This document shows positions 30,016 to 43,128 of a stretch of 64,000 bases of DNA, piece by piece (position 1 is the first letter of the stretch; the number at the start of each line of letters is the position of its first letter). A program made the position numbers and the translations under genes. The stretch is from positions 13,679,501 through 13,743,500 of the forward strand of contig CM076949.1 of NCBI GenBank assembly GCA_039566865.1, written 5' to 3'. This stretch comes from Aurelia coerulea. Its lineage: Eukaryota; Cnidaria; Scyphozoa; Semaeostomeae; Ulmaridae. Under the pieces are notes generated by a model that saw only the letters and a program-made list of their open reading frames with translations, made no database searches and was not told the origin of the DNA.

Positions 30016-30612
30016 TGAAAACCAGCTTCTCCTGAAGGGCAACCCTCCTTAAAAGAATTTAAATGAAAATGGAATGAAATGAAATATATATCTTGCATTT
30101 CTTCGCCCATTGCAACCTCCTCGCACCTTCTACGCCATCTTGCAGAACAGTAGCGCGCCGTCACATGCTTTTGTGAAAACGTCTATTCAGTTTCAAAACA
30201 CATACTACAACGAGGATAAATGTGCTGCGCTTAGAGTGCGTCCAATCAGATCGATACTTTCTTTACAAGGTTAGACCATGCTCTTATGCTGGGCGTTTCA
30301 TTGGCTGATTAGATAAATTTTCGATTTTTCGAAGCGAAGCGACGTTTGAAGCGTTGTTCGATGGATAGAAGGCGATCGATATTTCTTCAGACACCTTAGC
30401 CTTACGATCCAGCATATAGAGCCGAGATGAAAGGAAAAACTCTGGAAGGTTTTTGATCGTACATTAACACGCCCGACAACACCAAGCCTGAATTCTGACG
30501 TCACTTCCGGCCTCTCTTGCAAGAAAGCTGTGGTGCGAAAGCAAAATTTTGTGATAAATGGCGTCAGCAGGCGTCCCAAGTGTCCCAAAGCAAAATATCT
30601 AAATATAACGCA

Positions 30613-31796
30613 ATAGACCATTCCCCTGATTACGTCACACACCTGTGAGCGCGCAGTGCATTCTGGGAGTTGTATTTAACACGCGATCAGCTGTTTGTGT
30701 TTTTCTATGGTGATCGTACGGAGTTCTACTTTTATCTCAATATCTACAGCGAATATTCAACGAAATTATTGAAAATCTTTCAAATTTAGCCGACCAGCAC
30801 ATCCCTAGTTTGTTTTAAAACTCTTGCACGGGAACTGGTGCTTCATAGAACGAGGAGAAAATGAAGATTCGTCCCAGAATAGCGGTGAGAATCCGATGTG
30901 GCCTAGAGTGTCTGGAGTGGAAGGAGTAAACAGAAACCGGTGGTTGGAGGGATCACTTGCTATGTGCTAGCGTGTTTCAGCAATAGTCACAGAGACAAAA
31001 AAAACTATCATTTACACGATTCTGAATGGCAAAAAGCAAGGAAAAGCAAGAACTCAGAAAGAGATAGCTGCATATGATTTCTCGGCAAATTTCTCCAACT
31101 GTTGATCAGAAGGCGCTGCGCTGGTGACTCTGTGGACAGGTTCATATTTTGAAGCAACGATATTGCATGATCCTTGCTTTTGAAGTAAGCCTCCCTTTCG
31201 TCTCTTTTTTCCCTTTTTTTGGAACAATTGTTGGAACGTTAATCGTGTAGGTCTTTCGACCCCCAGTGAAATGTTTTGAGCATACCCTGGCCTGGAGTAG
31301 CATATCCTGGACCTGGAGTGAAATTCTGCCGAGAAATCATATGCAGCTATCTCTTTCTGAGTTCTTGTTTTCCTTTATTTTTGCCATTCAGAATCGTGTA
31401 AATGATAGTTTTTAGTCTCTCTGACTATTGCTGAAACACGCTAGCGCACAGCAAGTGATCCCTCCAACCACCGGTTTCTGTTTACTCCTTCCACTCCAGA
31501 CACTTTAGGCCGCATCAGATTCTCACCGCCATTCTGGGACGAATCTTCATTTTCTCCTCGTTCTGAAGCACCAGTTCCCGTGCAAGAGTTTTCAAACAAA
31601 CTAGGGATGTGCTGGTCGGCTAAAGTTGAAAGATTTTCAATAATTTCGTTGAATGTTCGCTGAATATATTGAGATAAAAGTAGAACTCCGTACGATCACC
31701 ATAGAAAAACATAAACAGCTGATCGCGTGTTAAATACAACTCCCAGAATGCACTATGCGCCGACAGATGTGTGACGTAATCAGGGAAAAGGTCTAT
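30613..31796. mobile_element. 1.18-kb palindromic element with arms of about 480 bp
   Basis: Ends ATAGACC...CCCTGATTACGTCACA mirrored at the right. The arms (30613-31090 and about 31330-31796) stay similar throughout with scattered changes; the single-copy centre is 31090-31330. A TA duplication is possible. No frame is conserved between the arms. Confidence 0.8.
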
Positions 31797-34700
31797 AGCT
31801 ATAGCTGTATCTTCGCTCTTTCAAGTTCTTTGAACATTTTGCACTCAGAGCTTCTTGGTTTTTCATATTTTTCAAAGGCAGGGGACAACTCTGTTTTCAA
31901 ACTCAGGATTCCGCACAGCAGGTAAGCAGACTTTATCATAAATGTAACGTTTTTCCTTTGTTTCTAGGAAATTTTGTTGAAAGTTTTGGATTCCTCGATG
32001 TCATTTTGTCCTATTTTGCCACCTTTCGCCAATTGCTGACGAAGTATAAAAACTCGTCTTTTTCTCGTCTTTAACTTCTGCTTGCAGCTTCAAGAAAATG
32101 AACTTTTGTTGGCCTAAATTTAACCGAAATTTTTTCAAATTCCAATATTTTCTAAACTAAGACAGTAATTCTCATTTTGGAGATATAACGCAATAGCTGT
32201 AAGCATCTAGTTTCTAGAAATGTTGCTTGTTTTGCTGTAGCCTTTGCCGGTTTCCCACAATTTTCAAAGGCAATTATTACTCGAGAGCCATGACCATCTA
32301 ATCTTCTTTAACTCTACGTACTTCCATTTTCATACTTGTCTGCTTTTTAGTCAGAAAACAAACGTTAACCCTGGTTGAATGTATCACTTTCGATCTTAAT
32401 CTGATGTTTTCAGAAATGAAACTATTTTGGAGTACTTGCTAGCCGTTTCGGTCACCAGAGCAATGAGAATAATAACAAAACTTTGACTTCGCTCTCAGCA
32501 GAGAACTTTTCGTCGGGTTTGTCGGGCTTGGCCTAAATGTAAACAAACATAAAGTTACATTGTTCCTTATTTTCGTCAGAACTAATGGGGAAGCGCTGAC
32601 CTAGAAATAGAAGATCTGCTTACTAAAACAATGTTATCAAGGCTACCTGTACAACAAATCATCAAATTTGATAATTTTGCCTATAAACATAAAAGCTTAC
32701 TGCATTTATTTGGCCTTATATCTGTTTTATTTTTCTTGAGCAGGGTATCACTGCTCTGATTTAAGTTTGCAAAGACATCTCCCATTTTGGTTTGCTTCTC
32801 TTTTTTGCACATGCAATTCTCTATGAGACAGAGTGAAATTTGCTATGCAGCAGACGTTTTTAGTAGGAGGATTGTTAATGTTGTTTCTGTTAAACAGAAT
32901 CTGTTTTATTTTAGGACCCAAAAAGAGCAAGATTATATTTGATCGATCAAAAGCCAACCTTGAAACAGCATTTGACAACAACAACAAAAGACTGCCATTC
33001 TTGGTCTTTCCATGCCTGAAGACTGATGCAAAACTGATGGAACATTGTTTTTAAATAAAGCACTCCATGAAGAACTATATTATAATATATCAAAAACTTT
33101 GAGTAATCCAATAATTGATACTGATGATTTTGATCTGATGGTAGGAAGATGTTAGGATTATCGCAACTGAACCATCACAAAATTGAAATTTTGATGCTTC
33201 CAATTCTGAAACAGTCTGAAACTTATCCTGAATTTGATCTGCAAAGACAAGTGTTCTGATTAGTTTTAAAGAGAGTATCCCATTGAGAATACTGGGATTC
33301 TTAAGCTTTCTTCTCATAAAAAATGCCTCTTTCTACTGGATTTTGCCTATGAGATAGGGGTACCAGCCACCAGTGTAAAAGGTGCAAGGTTTGGATTGTT
33401 CAGCCACCAAACACTTTCTTTGGCCAAGCTGCATCACACCTCTTATTGCGGTAATTTTGACATACTAGAAATGACCTTCTATAGGGTCTGCAGGGGTAAC
33501 CCTGAGATAATGGGTAATGGATAATGGATAATGGGTAAGAGGAAAAATGTGACACTATTTGGTAAAAATCATGAATCACATAGTTTCAATTTCTTTTGCT
33601 GCAACTTTTTGAAACAGCCTAAATTGACATTATGGATACAACCACTTTCCTGCACCAATACTACTCATTTGACCTCAGCAGTAATCAAAGATTTTTGAAC
33701 AAAACTACCAAGTGACAAAAAGTAAAAAGTCTTAACCAAGAATTTGAGTTTTCATGATTGTTGTGGGCATTTGTAAAATCACTCGAGGAGAAAACAGTTA
33801 ACAGGTCATGACCTGAGATCTAACTTCTGGCTGCAGCTGCACATATGATGGTTGGCATTTGATTCTACTTGAAGATCAAGGGTAACTTCATGATTGCCTA
33901 CCAAATAATACCCTTCCAAGTGATATTGAAGGTAAAAAATCAAGCAAAGAAAACGACACAAGTTTTCTTTATTGATTCTTTATCCAAAAGCTGCATCTCA
34001 TGAACAATATGCACAAATCAATAGCATTGTAATATGCTTTCCTAATCAGTCACAGATATAAAATTGTTCACACAATGTTGCATGGGTCTGCAGGGGTAAA
34101 ATGGATAGACTGGGGGGTAAAATGGGTAAATTTTGACAGCTGGAAAATAGTAGATTTTTTTCTAGTAAGTCAACTTTCACAAAGCAACATCAAGGGGGTG
34201 GCTCAAAAGCTTAACATTTTTGAGAATGGTATTCAATTTATTTGCCTTCCCATTTACCCGAAGCTCACCCATTTCACCCTTTAGCCCCTACTGCCATGCT
34301 TATTCATGAGTTTCTGAAAATTACCAAAAAAGCAGTTATTGCCGTTGTCCATTCAGAAATAGTCATTGCAATTTCGATAGACAGCATCCTCCCCCATCTT
34401 CCTTGTCGGTCAGTTTTTAGAGCCAAAAAGAGGAGATTTCCAGACTGCATTGAGTTGTTCCATCATTGAGAGGAACTTGCCCAGTACAAATGATATATTT
34501 TCTATAATTTGTTATCCATTTGTCCATCAAAGACACCTGCCATCATAAACAAAATGATTCTAGTTCTTGATCCATAAATATCAGAGTTCTTAGCCTAAAT
34601 AAGCTGCTTGTTCTTGGCTCTTCCTTTCTTGCCGGTTGGAGACTTATTTGAAAACATGAAAGTACCTAGAACAAAGAACCCAGATCTTGTCCTTCACTGG

Positions 34701-35495
34701 TAGTAAAAGGATCGCTAGTGCTCTGCATATTGGTTTATTTCTTCATTTCGTTCAGAATTAAAAAGGTTTTTTGAAAGCAAGCAGCAAGCAGACCACGCCG
34801 CTTCAAAACAATTTCTACGATCTACGGCATTTTCTAAATGTCATGGTTTTCAAGGCGCTGCTTACGTCACCTAAAACAATGAATTCAAAAAATTTGCCCA
34901 AATAAGGATGAAAATCTCTTAGAATAAGACCATCACTCCTGTCAAATTGCGTGGAGTTTACCAGGAAGTTTAAATCAAAACGATTTTAGTTTTAAACATT
35001 TCTTAGGTACATTCACTACCTCTTAAGATTAAATTAACGCGGAAAAATCACATCGCATCACTGCAAGAAACGTTCAAAGTCGGCGAAAATATTCACTTCC
35101 GGTCATTTTCCTATACATTTGTATAGGGGCATCAAAGCGAGGCTGAACTCCTCGAGAAAGGTGTTGTCGGGCGTTATTAAGTGATACACTCGTTTAAATC
35201 TCCCATAACAGAAGGACTTCCTTCAGGCTGTCAACAAGGTGAGAAATCTTAAAAGCCATTTATTTCGGATTGAGGAATTCTATGCAAATGTATGATCGCC
35301 AACGTACACAAAATTTTAATTGCTACTTTGAAAACTTAAGGTTGACAACAAACACAAATTTTGTCTCTAATTAGAAGAAGACTTTTATTCATAGTTGTAA
35401 CATAAAATTATAACGATGTATCTATTTAATCAGCTTCGCAATGCTCCAAAGTTTTATTTACTCACCTAATGCATGCTAAATAGTAGTGCGTGGCT
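31797..35495. other. No gene seen; minor repeats
   Basis: Short frames on both strands around 32750-33320 are not recognisable. 'ataatgggtaatggataatg' runs occur at 33505-33540, and 'gggtctgcaggggtaa' recurs at 33485 and 34084. Near 35165 'gttgtcgggcgttatta' mirrors 'attaacacgcccgacaac' at 30463, which may mark the ends of an older TTAA-flanked element. Confidence 0.4.
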
Positions 35496-35504
35496 GACGG
35501 TAAG

Positions 35505-37197
35505 AAGATAAGGCTCAAATCCTTACTGGTTGCCAGAGCATGCGGAAATCATCCAATTTCATGCTTGTCAGCCAATGAGATCACCGCTCTCTAGCCCCTG
35601 GAGACAAAATCGCTCGTTTGAGGTAAATTTTCTAGTACCCTCACTAAAACTGAAATGGATGCTAGAATACTTCAGTTATTCGCAATTTTTTTTGATAAAT
35701 CAGTTGTGGGGAAGTCCGTCCAGAGTTTTTTACATGTTTAGGCACATAGCTTGTTTGGGGCCGGAGCTGCGTTCATTTTCCGGTCGAAGAATATTGACCT
35801 TCGTTGAAATATCTATAGAAATCGCTACAAATGAGATATACAGATAAGAATTTCAGCAATTATGCATACTGACCTCAGCAATAACCCAAACTCCTTTACT
35901 GCTATCATATCTCAAAATTGGAGGCAATTTCTAATGATTTCTGGTAGAGATATCATTTGGGCCTAAGCTTGTCCTCGCTTAAAACTCATTCCATTGCACT
36001 TAAAAAGTAATGGTAAAATTCTAGAGCTGAATAATGCACTTACCCATGACTCAGGCACCAGTTTGACTTCGTTTGCCTTTTTTACATTAGCAAATTGTTA
36101 TAAGAAACGACCAGTTGTGGGTGAATTGCAAAAACTTTCCTCGGTCCATATTTTTATCTGCACAGTCTATCCGCTTCAAACAACAAACAGTGAACTTTGT
36201 ATCATAAAAGTCTTGCATCACAGAACATTCCTATAGAACGATTCCATGCGCCTTAGCGAGGCACTCGTGAATTGTTTTCACGCATTTGGTTCAATCAGTC
36301 AATGCAAACAAACAAAAGTGCAAAACCGGGTATCTTTTTTAGCGAACCCAAAACAATGTTTTGTTCTTTTTATGTTTTGCATTGATTGAAATAAGAACGA
36401 AAAGAACGAAATGCGTGAATACAATTCACGAGTGCCTCGCTAAAGCGCATGGAATCGTTCAAAAGGAATGTTCTGTGATGCAAGACTTTTATGATACAAT
36501 GTCAAAGTTCACTGTTTGTTGTTTGAAGCGGAGAATCTGTGTAGAGAAAAATATGGACCGAAGAAAGTTTTTGCAATTCGCCCACAACTGGTTGTTTCTT
36601 ACAAAAATTTGGCAAATTAAAGAAGGCAAACGAAGTCAAACTGGTGTATGAGTCATGGGTAAGCGCATTATCTAGCTCAAGAACTTTACCATTACTTTTT
36701 AAGTGCAATGGAATGAGTTTTAAGCGAGGACAAGCTTAGGCCCAAATGATATCTCTACTAGAAATCGTTAGAAGTTGCCTCCAATTTTGAGATATGATAG
36801 CAGTGAAAGAGTTTCGGTTATTGCTGAGGTCAGTATGCATAATTGCTGAAATTCTTATCTGTATATCTCATTTGTAGCGATTTCTATAGATATTTCAACG
36901 AAGGTAAATATTCTTCGACCGGAAAATGAACACAGCTCCGGCCCCAAACAAGCTGTGTGCCTAAACATGTAAACAACTCTGGAAGGACATCCCCATAACT
37001 GATTTATTAAAAAAAATTGCAAATAACTGAAGTATTTTAGCATCCATTTCAGTTTTAGTGAGGGTACTAGAAAATTTACCTCAAACGAGCGATTTTGTCT
37101 CCAGGGGCTAGAGAGCGGTGATCTCATTGGCTGACAAGCATGAAATTGGATGATTTCCGCATGCTCTGACAACCAGTAAGGATTTCAGCCTTATCTT
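35505..37197. mobile_element. Foldback element with 9-bp TSD, 1.69 kb (Mutator-like)
   Basis: Long inverted arms of about 790 bp (35505-36290 and 36405-37197) around a short centre. Target duplication GACGGTAAG at 35496-35504 and 37198-37206. TIR begins AAGATAAGGCT. 9-bp TSD and long TIRs fit non-autonomous MULEs. A 105-codon frame (M-P/S-EHAEIIQFHACQPMRS) is open in both arms, at 35530-35847 plus and 36855-37172 minus, with few replacements. Confidence 0.9.
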
Positions 37198-37206
37198 GAC
37201 GGTAAG

Positions 37207-38009
37207 TGCAATGAAGATGTTGAATCTTGCAGTGTAGGACATAGTTACTGCTACTGCTTAGATGTCGTTTAAAAACTAATGCTTAAATAAACTGCATGCA
37301 ATTTGACAATCACATTACACCAAAAATTGTTTCAAGGTAGTTCCAGCTATCACCAGCAAATCATCATCAATTTGAGAAATCATTCATTAACCTTCTTTGG
37401 ACCGTTGGCATTTTTTGCACCCCCCCCCCCTCACCAAACATTCTTAAATATATCTGCCGTTAGTATGTTATATGACGCTATGCCGCCGAAATTTTTGAAT
37501 TTTATTAACTTTTAGTTGCCCAGAGAACAATTGGGATAAGTTTATTGTTATATCTCTTGTAGTTTCAGCAAAAAGAGGGGGGCCAAAAGTGCCCCCCGCC
37601 GGTCAATAATGCTGAAATGTTAACTTAGTCCAAATTGGGTTACGAATTGCAGAACACAAGACAGATCCATGCCTTGCTGATAGCTCTTTTAAGATTCCGT
37701 GATAGAACTCACTCAATGCTCACTTCTGGAATTGGTGATGGAGATTTGCTTTTCTCTGCAACCACAACGGGTAGAGGGCCCTAGAAATAGACAAATGCAA
37801 CACCGTTATTATACTGACGGAGCAAAACTTTCTATTTCTAAAACTTGTTTAACGTTGTGAGGCAAACATAAATCATGCCACCTTAAAGAGAGCATGCCCT
37901 CCAATCGGCTCTACAAGGATAGCATAGCATAGGCGTCCTAGCTAGTTCATTGAGTATCATTTTTAATACTTTTTTGAAGCAGTGTGTTTTTCCTGACTGT
38001 TGAAAAATA
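37207..38009. other. No gene seen
   Basis: C-rich and G-rich tracts at 37416 and 37577 may bound a small element; no duplication confirmed. Confidence 0.35.
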
Positions 38010-39565
38010 GGAAGGATAACAACACTTATCTTCAAAGAAAGCCCAGAAAACATCAAAGCTAACTACCATCCTATTTCGGTTCTACCAACGGTTTCGCGTT
38101 TATTTGAGAAAATCTTAAATGACCAACAGTGCCAATACTTGGATGAAAACAAGTTGCTGAATTTGCACAAATCTACTTTCCGATCATTGCACTCTTGTGT
38201 CACATGTCTACTTAAGAGCGCTAATGATTGGTACACAGACATCAATAAGGGCAATGTCAATGCAGTCGTTTTCATCGACCTAAAAAAAACTTTCGACACA
38301 GTAGACCATAGTATCCTGTTGAAAAAGTTATCCTAATTATGATATAAGGGGTAATGAGCTTGAATGGTTCAGTGCACATATCGAATATTGAAAGTATTCG
38401 ATATGGAGTTCCCCAAGGATCTTGCTTGGGACCACTTATTTTCTGATCTGATGTACATTAATAACCTTGCACTTGTACTTGAAAATGCCAAGTAAGTATG
38501 TATGCAGACGATACCAGCATCTCTTATTCCTCGAAATCGGTCGATGCAATTAATTCAGCAATTAACGATGATTGGTCCAAGTTCAAATTATGGTTAGAAG
38601 GCAACAAGTTGGCTTTAAACTCAGCGATAACTCAAACCATGCTTATCGGCAGCAAGGCAAAACTCCAGAATATCTCTAGCAGTGATGGCATTAGCCCAGG
38701 GGGGGGGGGGTTGAAATAGTATCCCATAATGCTTTGCGTACCATTCATATTATTGGAATCGCGCTTTAGAATTTGATCAGTCGGAAGTTTTGCACGAGCG
38801 CGAAAGGACAAAGCTGTAATGCTGGCCTAAAATAATGGAAGCTTTACGAGATGTCATTTTGCCGATTTTTAGACAAAATAATTCCACCCAAGAGCTTTAT
38901 AGCATTGACCAACTACCAGGAGAAGATATAGCAGTGAAACCAGACGAGAATATTGTTCAGCGTTGTTGTGGGGCACGTATAATTTCTTCGGACAAATTGG
39001 ACAAAAACCGCATCTTGTATTCAGGTGAAATAAAGCTTTAGATGTTGGGACTTATAGCGGGACTTAGATGTTTTTCTTGCAACCAAATCCTTTCGAAGTA
39101 TAAATCAAATTAAAACATTGCAAAGTCCCTTCCCCGTCTGTCAGAAAGCGAACAACAAATTTGATAAATATTGGTCGAACTGCGTTACTTAAGCCCACAG
39201 TAACTTCCCACAAAAACGGCCAATTAAAGCTAATCGATAACTGACAATAACTGCAGTTCATAATAAAATTATGTGTAAATGCCCATTAGTCATAATTCGA
39301 ATCAATACACCCACCTAGATTGAATGTTCTGTCTCTACGATGCCAATCTTCAATGCCAGTGCAGAAGTGAACGAAACATTTTCTGCTATTTGCGAAATTT
39401 CGAAGAACGGCCCTTAAAAACTTCGTGGGGAGGGGGGGCTTTGCCAACCCCATTGGCATTAGCCTTACGTTTTTATTGGTGACGAGGTTGTCCCGATGAT
39501 AATTGAGGTTAAGTATCTTGGAGTACAGATCGATAAAACATCAAGTTGGAAGGCGTGATTTATAT
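38010..39565 (+). pseudogene. LINE RT remnant, frameshifted, with a 757-bp insertion
   Basis: Plus-strand pieces in order: NYHPISVLPTVSRLFEK, VVFIDLKKTFDTVDH, YGVPQGSCLGPLIF, MYADDTSISY and LEGNKLALNS, then after the insertion VKYLGVQIDKTSSWK at 39505-39550. These are RT fingers to thumb of a Jockey/CR1-type LINE. At least three frame breaks are present. It resembles the LINE at 61103-62369. Confidence 0.88.
38697..39453. mobile_element. 757-bp insertion with 11-bp flanking repeats
   Basis: Flanked by TGGCATTAGCC at 38686-38696 and 39454-39464; removing it restores the LINE order. It starts CAGGGGGGGGGG and ends GCCAACCCCAT. No clear TIR or poly-A. A 68-codon frame (38835-39041) is unrecognised. 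Class unknown. Confidence 0.75.
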
Positions 39566-39574
39566 AAGTTAAAC

Positions 39575-39678
39575 CCACCTGAATCCACCTGAACCCAGCT
39601 GAATCCATCTGAACCCAGCTGAACCCATCTGAACCCATCTGAACCCATCTGAACCGATCTGAACCCAGCAGAAACCAA
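39575..39678. repeat. 10-bp minisatellite
   Basis: About ten copies of CTGAACCCAT and variants. Minus-strand frames rich in GFRWVQ are translations of it. Confidence 0.95.
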
Positions 39679-39790
39679 CCTGACATGACGTGATAGAAAT
39701 TCCCAAGAGGTCCTGTGATTTGTATGAAGCACACAAACAGGGAATTTGCATTTAAAACTTGTTCATAATACTAATGGCCCTTCAGATTAA

Positions 39791-40126
39791 AGGGGCTGGG
39801 TCACGTAAAGTAAACAAACTTCTTTCGAAACGGCGATTTTGCAGTTTTTTTTGACAGGCCATATCACACAGATTTTCCACTATTTTTCTCAAAATGAAAG
39901 TGCTATTTTGAAGATGAACTCTTGAACTTCAGAGAGAAACAAACGAAACAACCATATCTTGTAAGATTGCAAAGATATTGATGGATTTTTAGAAGTAACT
40001 TTATCGTGGATTCACCCCATCCACCAAAATCTGTGCAGAACACAATGGGCGCGTGCCAGCGCGTGTGGGCAACAATATAGATTATAAAGATAACAGATCT
40101 GTTTACGGTTACGTGACCCAGCCCCT
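39791..40126. mobile_element. TTAA-flanked MITE, 336 bp
   Basis: TIR AGGGGCTGGGTCACGTAA is perfectly mirrored at the right end. TTAA at 39787-39790 and 40127-40130. Kolobok- or piggyBac-type. No coding. Confidence 0.9.
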
Positions 40127-40130
40127 TTAA

Positions 40131-41120
40131 CAAACACGGAAACTCAAAGGACGTTTAAGGCAAATGAATGACGAAAGCAATATTGTGTGCACGTGAAGGT
40201 AAAACATTTAGGACTGATGATGTAGTAGGAGAGTGATTTCACCACTCTTGGCTGGTGTCGACAAGGCACACAATACAAGATTTTCCAACGAACTCTTTTT
40301 GGGATTTCTCTTGAAAACTATGCATCATATAAAACAGGGAAGAAGTCATGAATTAATGAACCCATGATGAACCAATTGGATGATTCGAGAATAGCTTCGT
40401 CTCATCCGAGGCGCGATCCTAGGGGGACTCATCCTCTAAAAATCTTGCGCAGCTTTGGCAAAATCCTTTTGTTTTCAAGGAAAATCCGTATAAAATCCCT
40501 AAAAATCCCTTTGTTCCATAGAAATCTCGTACGCTTTTTCCAATGGAGTGCATATCACTCCTTTTATACGCTTTTTGAAAGAGTGATGCGCCCCTGCGCC
40601 AAAAGACCTTTATTTTTATGGCCAAGATCAACGACAAGGAGTATTGTGGGCTTATTATATTCGACGAAACGAAACGAAACGAAACCGAACGAAGCGGAAC
40701 GAAACCGAATGAAATCCAAACAATTTTACCGATTATAGCGATTCAAATAGCAAATTTATTATTTCTTATCGTTATGATGGATGTAAACAATTAATAATGA
40801 TCAAAAACCAACGATTTAGCTTTTGTTTCATTCCCAAGAGAACGAAACGCAGCCAATTGTTCCCATGTCATGAAAGAAAAGATTTCGGAGTGCAAATCTT
40901 TTGTGATTAGCAACTCATCGAGACACCTGTTCTTGAGAAATTTGGATTTAAATCAATTGCGCAGAAGTTGCGTCAGAATTATCCTGATAACCAGAGAAAT
41001 CAGGTCTGGTTATCAGGCTACCTCAGAATTGGATAACGATGCATGCACTATGCAGTAATGTGTGCGATAGGTCTATATGCGATAGGTAAATGTGTGCGAT
41101 AGGCCTATATGTACGATAGG
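40131..41120. repeat. No gene; simple repeats
   Basis: A GAAAC-rich run lies at 40662-40715, and a run of 'gcgataggtctatatg' variants (about 22-bp period) at 41056-41122. Frames crossing these are not credible genes. Confidence 0.6.
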
Positions 41121-41121
41121 C

Positions 41122-41465
41122 CCAGGGACCGCGCAGTCATTGGGCTAGGGGGGCTATATACATCCACTTTTTTCAAAAATTTCAATTTTATTCATTCAAA
41201 TAAATCAATGACAACGAAGAAAAACAACTTATACACACATTTAAGTAACGTAAAACATGGTCATTAACACTCAACTGCTGCATCTGTTGAGAGATCTTTC
41301 TCAATGGCTAGACGCCTCAAAACCTGGCTTCGCTCAAGCATGAAACAAGCGGCGAAGCGAGATTCAGCAATCTAGCGATATTAAACTTTCATAAACAACG
41401 AGCAGACACGATCACCCTCTTACCGATCTTAAGTATTAATAGTTTTTTAGGAGAAAGGCTTTGTT
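41122..41465 (+). pseudogene. hAT transposase C-terminal dimerisation domain remnant
   Basis: Plus strand near 41272: STAASVERSFSMARRLKTWLRSSMKQ, then after one frameshift FSNLAILNFHKQRADTI. The pattern matches the hAT-family C-terminal (hATC) domain of TTF/ZMYM-type elements. 'CAGGGACCGCGCAGTC' at about 41122 resembles a hAT terminus, suggesting an internally deleted hAT copy whose right end was not found. Confidence 0.7.
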
Positions 41466-42078
41466 GTTAAAATCTTTGGTTGTAATGATATACCGGGTGA
41501 GCCAGAAAAAAGTTCCCAGTTTTGAAAATTCATAGCATCAAAACTGGATGGATTGGAATGAATCAATATTTGCTTGACAGCCAAAAGATTGAAGTATGTT
41601 TGTCATCTTCCTCACCTTGTTACAAGCAGTGGAAAAATTGGTAAATTAAATTTATAAAAACTTTTGTGGTTGCAAAATTGCTGAAAAAGGCCTAAAATAT
41701 ATGATCAAATAATAAAAGACTCCTCGCTCAGAACAACAGAGAGAAAGCAATTTATCATAGGTGAGAGACGTCGTCTGCAGATTTATTGCCATGGGATTTA
41801 AAATCTTTGGTATCTGTTTGAGAATGTTATGTCTTATTACTCTTGAGAGAGGTGAAACCACCGCTTTTTTCAAAAACAATTGTTCTCTGCGAGGAGAGTC
41901 CTAACGATTTGATCAAGTGTTTTAGGCCCTTTTTCAGTCATTTTGAAACATGAAATTTTTGTAAAGTTGAATTTACCCATATTTTGGCTTTTAACTAGAA
42001 TTTGAATCATTCAAATCCATGAAGTACTTGTGGAGCAACGAATTCTCGAAAGTGGGACCTTTTTTCTTGTTCTTTACA
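41466..42078. other. No gene seen
   Basis: Contains TACCGGGTGAGCCAGAAAA at about 41490, a transposon-end-like motif also seen at 43134 and, diverged, at 2308. Confidence 0.4.
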
Positions 42079-42080
42079 TA

Positions 42081-43128
42081 GAGATGCTTCGCCCTAAATG
42101 GTCAGGTTTCGCAACAAAATTGATTTAAAAATAAGGAAACGCTCTAGGACTGGGCAAATCACGATGAAAATGTTCATTAACTCTTTCTGAAAGCTAAACT
42201 TAAATGTAACGACTAGTTTCTTGTTTGTCTTGGTAAATTTTCAGTTCAAACGCAAGCCGGTCTGAACGGCCTAATTTTGGGCATGGCGTCTAATTTGGAC
42301 GTACCCTAAATGCATAACGACGCCTTTGCAGTTACCTGGTTGAACTTATCTCGACGCAGCAAACCGAAGCAGGATTATTAAACTGTGAGTGCAGGGGGAA
42401 GGAATAGGGAGGTCTACGGGATATTTTTGAAAATGAAGCAAAGGGAGGAGGGGTTTGCAAGAAGAATGAATTGATATGGTTACATTTCAAAATATTGATA
42501 GATAAGATGATGAAATTGACTACAGGGAAAGTTAGTTCGTGAATGAAACTTTACACAAATGAAATTAACAAGGCAGAAATTGACAAAAAATCAAGATTTA
42601 CAATTTTACCATTATCTTGAGAATTATGACTTCTAACAGTGTGGTTGACAGGGGGGTCAGTAAGGGAAGTCAGAATCAACAGGCTGACCAATAGGGGCGC
42701 AGGTAGGCTATTCTGACCACAACCGAAATAAAGCCCCCGGCTTTTACATTCAATTCAAATTTCTGAGATTTTTCTTCAAAAATGACCTTTGGAGGGTTGG
42801 AGTTGCCTGAAAACAAACTTTAGTTGTACTTTATACGAGATCCTGAGGCAACGCGAAGAAAACAAATATTGGGCTTGGAAAATAACAAGGACATAAAATA
42901 CTCTCACCTTTATCCATTTCAGGTAAGTGTTTTAGAAACATCCTCCAGGACAAGGATAGTCGGTAAAAAACGAAAACAACACGACAGAATCTCAGAAATG
43001 GCATCAGTGAATAATTTTAACGCGCTCTCCTGCAAAATCCAGGCCCGAACTCCTTTTGAAACGAAGTTTTTGAAGCGCGGTCAGATATGATGAAAAACGT
43101 TAGCTGACCATTTAGGGCGATGCTCCTC
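42081..43128. mobile_element. TA-flanked TIR element, 1.05 kb
   Basis: 25-bp TIRs sharing TCGCCCTAAATGGTCAG, with three mismatches in the outer 10 bases, flanked by TA at 42079-42080 and 43129-43130. No transposase. TA fits the Tc1/mariner group. Confidence 0.75.

Noticed and set aside
32748..33054. Overlapping frames on both strands
   Set aside because: No recognisable domain, no splice context and no repeat partner.
37388..37613. Possible small TIR element with CCCCCC/GGGGGG ends
   Set aside because: Inverted similarity is limited to homopolymers and a weak GACCG match.
39465..39751. Three overlapping minus frames rich in GFRWVQ
   Set aside because: Translations of the 10-bp minisatellite in its three frames.
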